A DNA stretch of 9,659 nt from an uncultured Oscillospiraceae bacterium (GTDB lineage: Bacteria > Bacillota > Clostridia > Oscillospirales > Oscillospiraceae): NCBI GenBank assembly GCA_910585265.1, contig CAJUCA010000078.1, forward strand, positions 1-9,659, given 5' to 3'. Position numbers and translations under genes: made by a program. Position 1 is the first letter of the stretch. Every line of letters begins with the position of its first letter. Below, piece by piece: positions 6,686-9,659 of this stretch. The notes below the pieces were generated by a model. That model was not told the origin of the DNA, searched no databases, and saw only the letters and a list, made by a program, of their open reading frames with translations.

Positions 6686-8047
6686 ATGGACAAGCCTTGG
6701 AAGAACTATCTGCCCGCCCTGTGCGGAGCCATTGGGACGGTGCTGCTGGCGGGAACGGCGTGGGCCTGCCTGTCTCTGGAGCGGGGCGGCCCGCCGGACC
6801 GCATCGCCGTGGCGGCCGCCCTGCTGCTGCTGGCTGTGCTGGCCCTGGCCCTGCTCCGGTGGGAGGGCTGCGGGCGGGACACGCTGCTGATCCTGCTGCT
6901 GCCCGTCGGCGCGGCTATGCTGCTCCGGACCCTAAGCCTGGACTACGCCGGGACGGACTATAAAAACTTCCTCACCCACTGGTACGCCTACTTCCAGGAG
7001 CACGGCGGCTTTCAGGCGGTGTCCCACGCCGTAGGGGATTATAACGTGCCCTACCTTTATTTTATGGCCTTCATCTCCTACCTCTCCGCCCCCGACCTGT
7101 ACCTGATCAAGCTGTTCTCCATTATCTTCGACGTAATCCTGGCCTGGGGCTGTTACCGGCTGGTGCGTTCCCTGACCAGGGAACGCCAGGGGAGCGCGGC
7201 TCCCCTGATCGCCTTTGCCGCCGCCCTGCTGCTGCCCACGGCGGTGCTGAACGGGGCCTTCTGGGGCCAGTGCGACGGCATTTACGGCGCACTGTGCGTC
7301 CACGCCGCCGCCTGCGTGCTGGACGGGAAGAACAAGACCTCGGTGGCCCTCATGGCCCTGGCCTTCTGCTTCAAACTCCAGGCCATCTTCCTGCTGCCCC
7401 TGTGGGGGATGCTGTGGCTGGCGGGCCGGGTGAGGTTCCGGGAGCTGTGGGTCTTTCCCCTCACCTACCTGATCTCCATCGTCCCCGCCCTCCTGCTGGG
7501 CAAGCCCCTGGGGGACATTTTGGGCATCTACTTCAACCAGATGGGGGAGTACAGCAGCCGCCTGGTGCTCAACGCCCCCACCGTCTACCAGCTCCTGCCC
7601 TACGGCACCGAGGACCCCGGGCACCTCGCCCTGCTGGGCGTCCTGGCCGCCGGGACGCTGTCCCTGGCCCTGCTGGCGGCGGGCTTCCTGTTCCGGGGCC
7701 GGATGGACAACGGGCTGGCTATGGCGGCGGCGGTGGTGCTGTGCGTCGGGGTGCCCTTCCTCCTGCCCTATATGCACGAGCGGTACTTTTTCCTGGCGGA
7801 CGTGTTCACCCTCTGCTGGGCCTGCGCCGACTGGAAACGCCTGCCCGCCGCCGTGCTGGTGGAGGCGTCCTCCCTGGCCAGCTATATCCTCTATTTGAGG
7901 CTGAAATTCAACTATACCGTCACCCTGGGCGGCCTGTTTTACGTCATGCCGCTGGAGACGGCGGCCATGCTGGCCGCGCTGATGTTCTCCCTGGCCATGC
8001 TGGTCCGGGAGCTGCGGAACCATAGAAAGGGGCTGAAGCCTGCATGA
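6686..8047 (+). CDS. GT-C fold polytopic glycosyltransferase (Gpi18-like mannosyltransferase family)
   Basis: 453 residues with about ten to twelve membrane helices. The first extracytoplasmic loop carries the acidic motif D91-Y-KNF, where GT-C enzymes hold their catalytic aspartate. Further motifs are GDYNVPYLY (117-125), WGQCD (193-197) and MHERYFF (363-369); this set fits the bacterial proteins annotated as Gpi18-related mannosyltransferases (COG5542). Such enzymes sit in the cytoplasmic membrane and are expected to use a polyprenyl-phosphate sugar to glycosylate a lipid or protein outside; donor and acceptor here are unknown. Start supported by GGAGGG seven bases upstream and a good promoter. 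The stop codon overlaps the start of the exonuclease gene (ATGA). Confidence 0.8.
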   Translation: MDKPWKNYLPALCGAIGTVLLAGTAWACLSLERGGPPDRIAVAAALLLLAVLALALLRWEGCGRDTLLILLLPVGAAMLLRTLSLDYAGTDYKNFLTHWYAYFQEHGGFQAVSHAVGDYNVPYLYFMAFISYLSAPDLYLIKLFSIIFDVILAWGCYRLVRSLTRERQGSAAPLIAFAAALLLPTAVLNGAFWGQCDGIYGALCVHAAACVLDGKNKTSVALMALAFCFKLQAIFLLPLWGMLWLAGRVRFRELWVFPLTYLISIVPALLLGKPLGDILGIYFNQMGEYSSRLVLNAPTVYQLLPYGTEDPGHLALLGVLAAGTLSLALLAAGFLFRGRMDNGLAMAAAVVLCVGVPFLLPYMHERYFFLADVFTLCWACADWKRLPAAVLVEASSLASYILYLRLKFNYTVTLGGLFYVMPLETAAMLAALMFSLAMLVRELRNHRKGLKPA

Positions 8048-8796
8048 AATTTGTCTCGTGGAACGTAAACGGCCTGCGGGCCTGTCTGAAAAAGGGGTTT
8101 GCCCAATCCGTGCTGGCACTGGACGCGGACTTCATCTGCCTCCAGGAGACCAAGATGGAGCAGGGCCAGGCGGTGGTGGACCTGCCCGGTTACCACCAGT
8201 TCTGGAATTCGGCGGACAAGAAGGGCTACTCCGGCACCGCCATTTTCGTCAGGGAACAGCCCCTGGCCGCCGCCTACGGCATGGACCTGGACCGGCACGA
8301 TCACGAGGGCCGGCTCATCACCCTGGAGTACCCGGAGTTCTTCCTGGTGGACTGCTACACCCCCAACGCCCAGAACGAGCTGGCCCGGATCGGCTACCGC
8401 ATGGAGTGGGAGGACGATCTGCTGGACTATCTGAAAAGCCTGGACAAAACCAAGCCCGTGATCTACTGCGGGGACCTGAACGTGGCCCATGAGGAGATCG
8501 ACCTGAAAAACCCCAAGACCAACCGGGGCAACGCGGGCTTCTCCGACCAGGAGCGGGGGGCCATGACCCGCCTGCTGTCCTCCGGCTTCACCGACACCTT
8601 CCGCCTGCTGTACCCCGACCGGGAGGGGGCCTACTCCTGGTGGAGCTACCGCTTCCACGCCCGGGAGAAGAACACGGGATGGCGCATCGACTACTTCATC
8701 GTGTCGGACCGGCTGGGAGAGCGGGTGGCGGAGGCCGCCATCCACCCGGACATACAGGGCAGCGACCACTGCCCGGTGTCGCTGATTTTGAAATAA
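8044..8796 (+). CDS. exoA: Exodeoxyribonuclease III / class II AP endonuclease
   Basis: 250 residues, standard length for ExoA/XthA of the endonuclease-exonuclease-phosphatase superfamily. The expected active-site residues are present: N7 in SWNVNGLR, E35 in LQETK, Y105 in CYTPNAQ, D144 and N146 in GDLNVAH, D216 in WRIDYF, and the catalytic D241-H242 pair in GSDHCPV. The cytosolic enzyme cuts DNA 5' of abasic sites and removes 3' blocking groups in base excision repair, using magnesium. It overlaps the glycosyltransferase stop by four bases (ATGA) and has only a weak ribosome site (AAAGGGG about a dozen bases upstream), so it probably depends on translation of the upstream gene. No clear terminator follows before the inverted-repeat element. 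Confidence 0.97.
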   Translation: MKFVSWNVNGLRACLKKGFAQSVLALDADFICLQETKMEQGQAVVDLPGYHQFWNSADKKGYSGTAIFVREQPLAAAYGMDLDRHDHEGRLITLEYPEFFLVDCYTPNAQNELARIGYRMEWEDDLLDYLKSLDKTKPVIYCGDLNVAHEEIDLKNPKTNRGNAGFSDQERGAMTRLLSSGFTDTFRLLYPDREGAYSWWSYRFHAREKNTGWRIDYFIVSDRLGERVAEAAIHPDIQGSDHCPVSLILK

Positions 8797-8842
8797 TTTC
8801 CATAAATCCCGCCTGCTCTTTCGCTGAAAAACGGGCAAGCTA

Positions 8843-9004
8843 AGAACCTGTATTCACAGCCGAGGATGCCGGCTGGCCGAGGGATTTTTCCGTCAGGCAA
8901 GGCGAATTTTCGCCGGAATACTTTGTGTATTGCAAGAAAATTCAACGCAGCATGGCGGAAAAAGACCCGGCCAGACGGCGTTTGAGGTTGTGAATACAGG
9001 TTCT
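8843..9004. repeat. Inverted-repeat element, copy 2 (162 bp, MITE- or REP-like)
   Basis: Perfect 16-base terminal inverted repeats: AGAACCTGTATTCACA (8843-8858) and its complement (8989-9004). The internal layout matches copy 1: hairpin AGCCG/CGGCT near the left end, a long arm with TTTTTCCG/CGGAAAAA, the inner stem GAATTTTC/GAAAATTC, the same GGAATACTTTGTGTATT core as copy 1, and a right-hand GCC/GGC hairpin. It begins 46 bases after the exoA stop, in the same orientation relative to the upstream operon as copy 1. Confidence 0.85.
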
Positions 9005-9028
9005 AAGACAGCAAAGGAGGGATTCCAA

Positions 9029-9211
9029 ATGAGAATGGACAAAAAGTCGGTGCTTCCCATCGCCGGGGTCACTATGGCGGTGGGCGCGGCGGCCCTGGGC
9101 ATGATGATGATGCCCCGGAAGAAGAAGCAGTCCGCCCAGAAGGCGGCGGGCCGCGCCATCAAGGCGGTGGGCGACGTGGTGGAGCACCTGGACCGCTCAC
9201 TGAAGCTGTAA
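9029..9211 (+). CDS. Small single-pass membrane protein, unknown function
   Basis: 60 residues. A short basic N-terminus (MRMDKKS) is followed by one hydrophobic helix (about residues 9-28, LPIAGVTMAVGAAALGMMMM). A highly basic stretch PRKKKQSAQKAAGRAIK comes next, then an amphipathic tail ending DVVEHLDRSLKL. The start is secure: AAAGGAGG lies at 9013-9020, eight bases before the ATG; longer in-frame starts would read into the repeat element. The basic segment after the helix suggests that the C-terminus faces the cytoplasm. Similar short proteins are common as hypotheticals in clostridia, but I cannot name a family. Its promoter is not obvious and may lie in or beyond the repeat just upstream. 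Confidence 0.7.
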   Translation: MRMDKKSVLPIAGVTMAVGAAALGMMMMPRKKKQSAQKAAGRAIKAVGDVVEHLDRSLKL

Positions 9212-9230
9212 CCGCACCAACAGCGCAGGA

Positions 9231-9256
9231 AGGGGCGTCCCATCCGGGACGCCCCT
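9231..9256. terminator. Hairpin abutting the transposase stop codon
   Basis: An 11-base-pair perfect stem, AGGGGCGTCCC with its complement, around an ATCC loop. The transposase TGA (minus strand, 9256-9258) abuts it and the small membrane gene ends 19 bases before it. Neither side has a good T run, so it may be a weak shared terminator or part of the subterminal end of the insertion sequence. Confidence 0.5.
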
Positions 9257-9659
9257 CAGCTTGTCGAAAAGCGGCCTGCCAGGGAAATATCCAGGCAGGC
9301 CGCAAAGCATAAAAGATACATATGGGCGGAAAACAACAGGAAAGAGAGAGAAGATAGCCGATTTGCTTTCCATCTGGCCAGCTTTTTGAGATTCATGGCA
9401 GCAAACTTGAGCCTCACCCATTTGGAGACCTGGGCCAGACCTCTATAAAGCGTATAGCGCATACCATGCTTTTCCTTGGCGTCGGCAAAGACTCGCTCAA
9501 TGGTCTCCTTGCGTTTGGCATAAAGCTCTTTGTATTCCGGGGTGTATCTGGCGTCATCGGCCAGTTCTTCGTAGTCTTTCCAAACATGGCGCAGGACAGT
9601 TTTTACGCAGTTTTTAGAGTGGGTGCAAAGCTGCCGGGTAGGACATTGGGCACAGATCT
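9256..9659 (-). CDS. IS1182-type transposase, C-terminal part (runs off the window)
   Basis: The frame enters from the window edge and ends at the TGA at 9256-9258, covering the last 134 residues. A cysteine cluster at its start (CAQCPTRQLC, then C) resembles the small zinc-binding-like insert of IS1182 transposases. The segment TPEYKELYAKRKETIERVFADAKEKHGMRYTLYRGL carries the conserved C-terminal acidic motif (E in KETIERVFADAK), which is the last catalytic residue of DDE transposases of this family, followed by the basic NLKKLA helix. The tail LLCFAACLDISLAGRF is less typical but fits family members. The 5' half and its DDE residues are outside the window, so activity cannot be judged. No terminal repeat is identifiable here. 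Confidence 0.85.
   Translation of the reverse strand, partial: ICAQCPTRQLCTHSKNCVKTVLRHVWKDYEELADDARYTPEYKELYAKRKETIERVFADAKEKHGMRYTLYRGLAQVSKWVRLKFAAMNLKKLARWKANRLSSLSFLLFSAHMYLLCFAACLDISLAGRFSTS
9256..9659 (-). mobile_element. IS1182-family insertion sequence, 3' part
   Basis: Defined by the transposase fragment described at these coordinates. The outer boundary is not resolved: it lies between the transposase stop and the stop of the small membrane gene at 9211, possibly at or just beyond the hairpin at 9231-9256. No target-site duplication can be seen because the other end is outside the window. Confidence 0.6.

Noticed and set aside
6932..8119. 395-codon minus-strand open frame opposite the glycosyltransferase.
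   Set aside because: Gln/Gly/His-rich low-complexity translation typical of the complement of a Leu/Ala-rich GC-rich gene.
7939..8838. 299-codon minus-strand open frame opposite exoA.
   Set aside because: exoA has all catalytic residues on the plus strand; the minus frame is its shadow.
2798..9004. The two inverted-repeat elements as non-autonomous derivatives of the IS1182-type element at the right edge.
   Set aside because: No terminal sequence of that insertion sequence is visible in the window to match AGAnCCTGT, so the link cannot be supported.

Overview
The window looks like chromosome from a gut-type, fairly GC-rich clostridial Firmicute, most likely Oscillospiraceae. This is inferred from strong AGGAGG-type ribosome sites, sigma-A style promoters, a GHKL sensor kinase, a Cof-type HAD phosphatase and an IS1182-type transposase. 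No rRNA or tRNA marker is present to settle the species.

Layout. Bases 1-3060 are visibly AT-richer and look accessory. They hold a minus-strand SLC13/DASS-like permease that ends early (37-1047) with its promoter, then a decayed minus-strand reading frame with an internal amber stop (1230-1508). After that comes a plus-strand pair of overlapping flavodoxin-fold reductase genes (1610-2122, 2110-2772) with a good promoter, a 163-bp inverted-repeat element (2798-2960) and a hairpin terminator. Bases 3228-9211 are GC-rich and housekeeping-like: the translation-linked ATPase ychF (3228-4325) with a strong terminator; a convergent minus-strand operon of a HAD phosphatase (5697-6500) followed by a broken GHKL histidine kinase (4483-5692); and a divergent plus-strand operon of a GT-C membrane glycosyltransferase (6686-8047) coupled by an ATGA overlap to exodeoxyribonuclease III (8044-8796). 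A second copy of the inverted-repeat element (8843-9004) and a 60-residue membrane peptide gene (9029-9211) follow. The window ends inside the 3' part of an IS1182-type transposase on the minus strand.

The most interesting signal is the pair of ~162-bp elements. Each has perfect terminal inverted repeats, an invariant 15-base core hairpin and further internal stems. The two copies differ in sequence, yet the paired arms have changed together, so a folded, cloverleaf-like structure seems to be preserved. Both lie just 3' of an operon, in the same orientation, and both are flanked by CTAAGA. No protein-coding defence or biosynthetic system is evident in the window.
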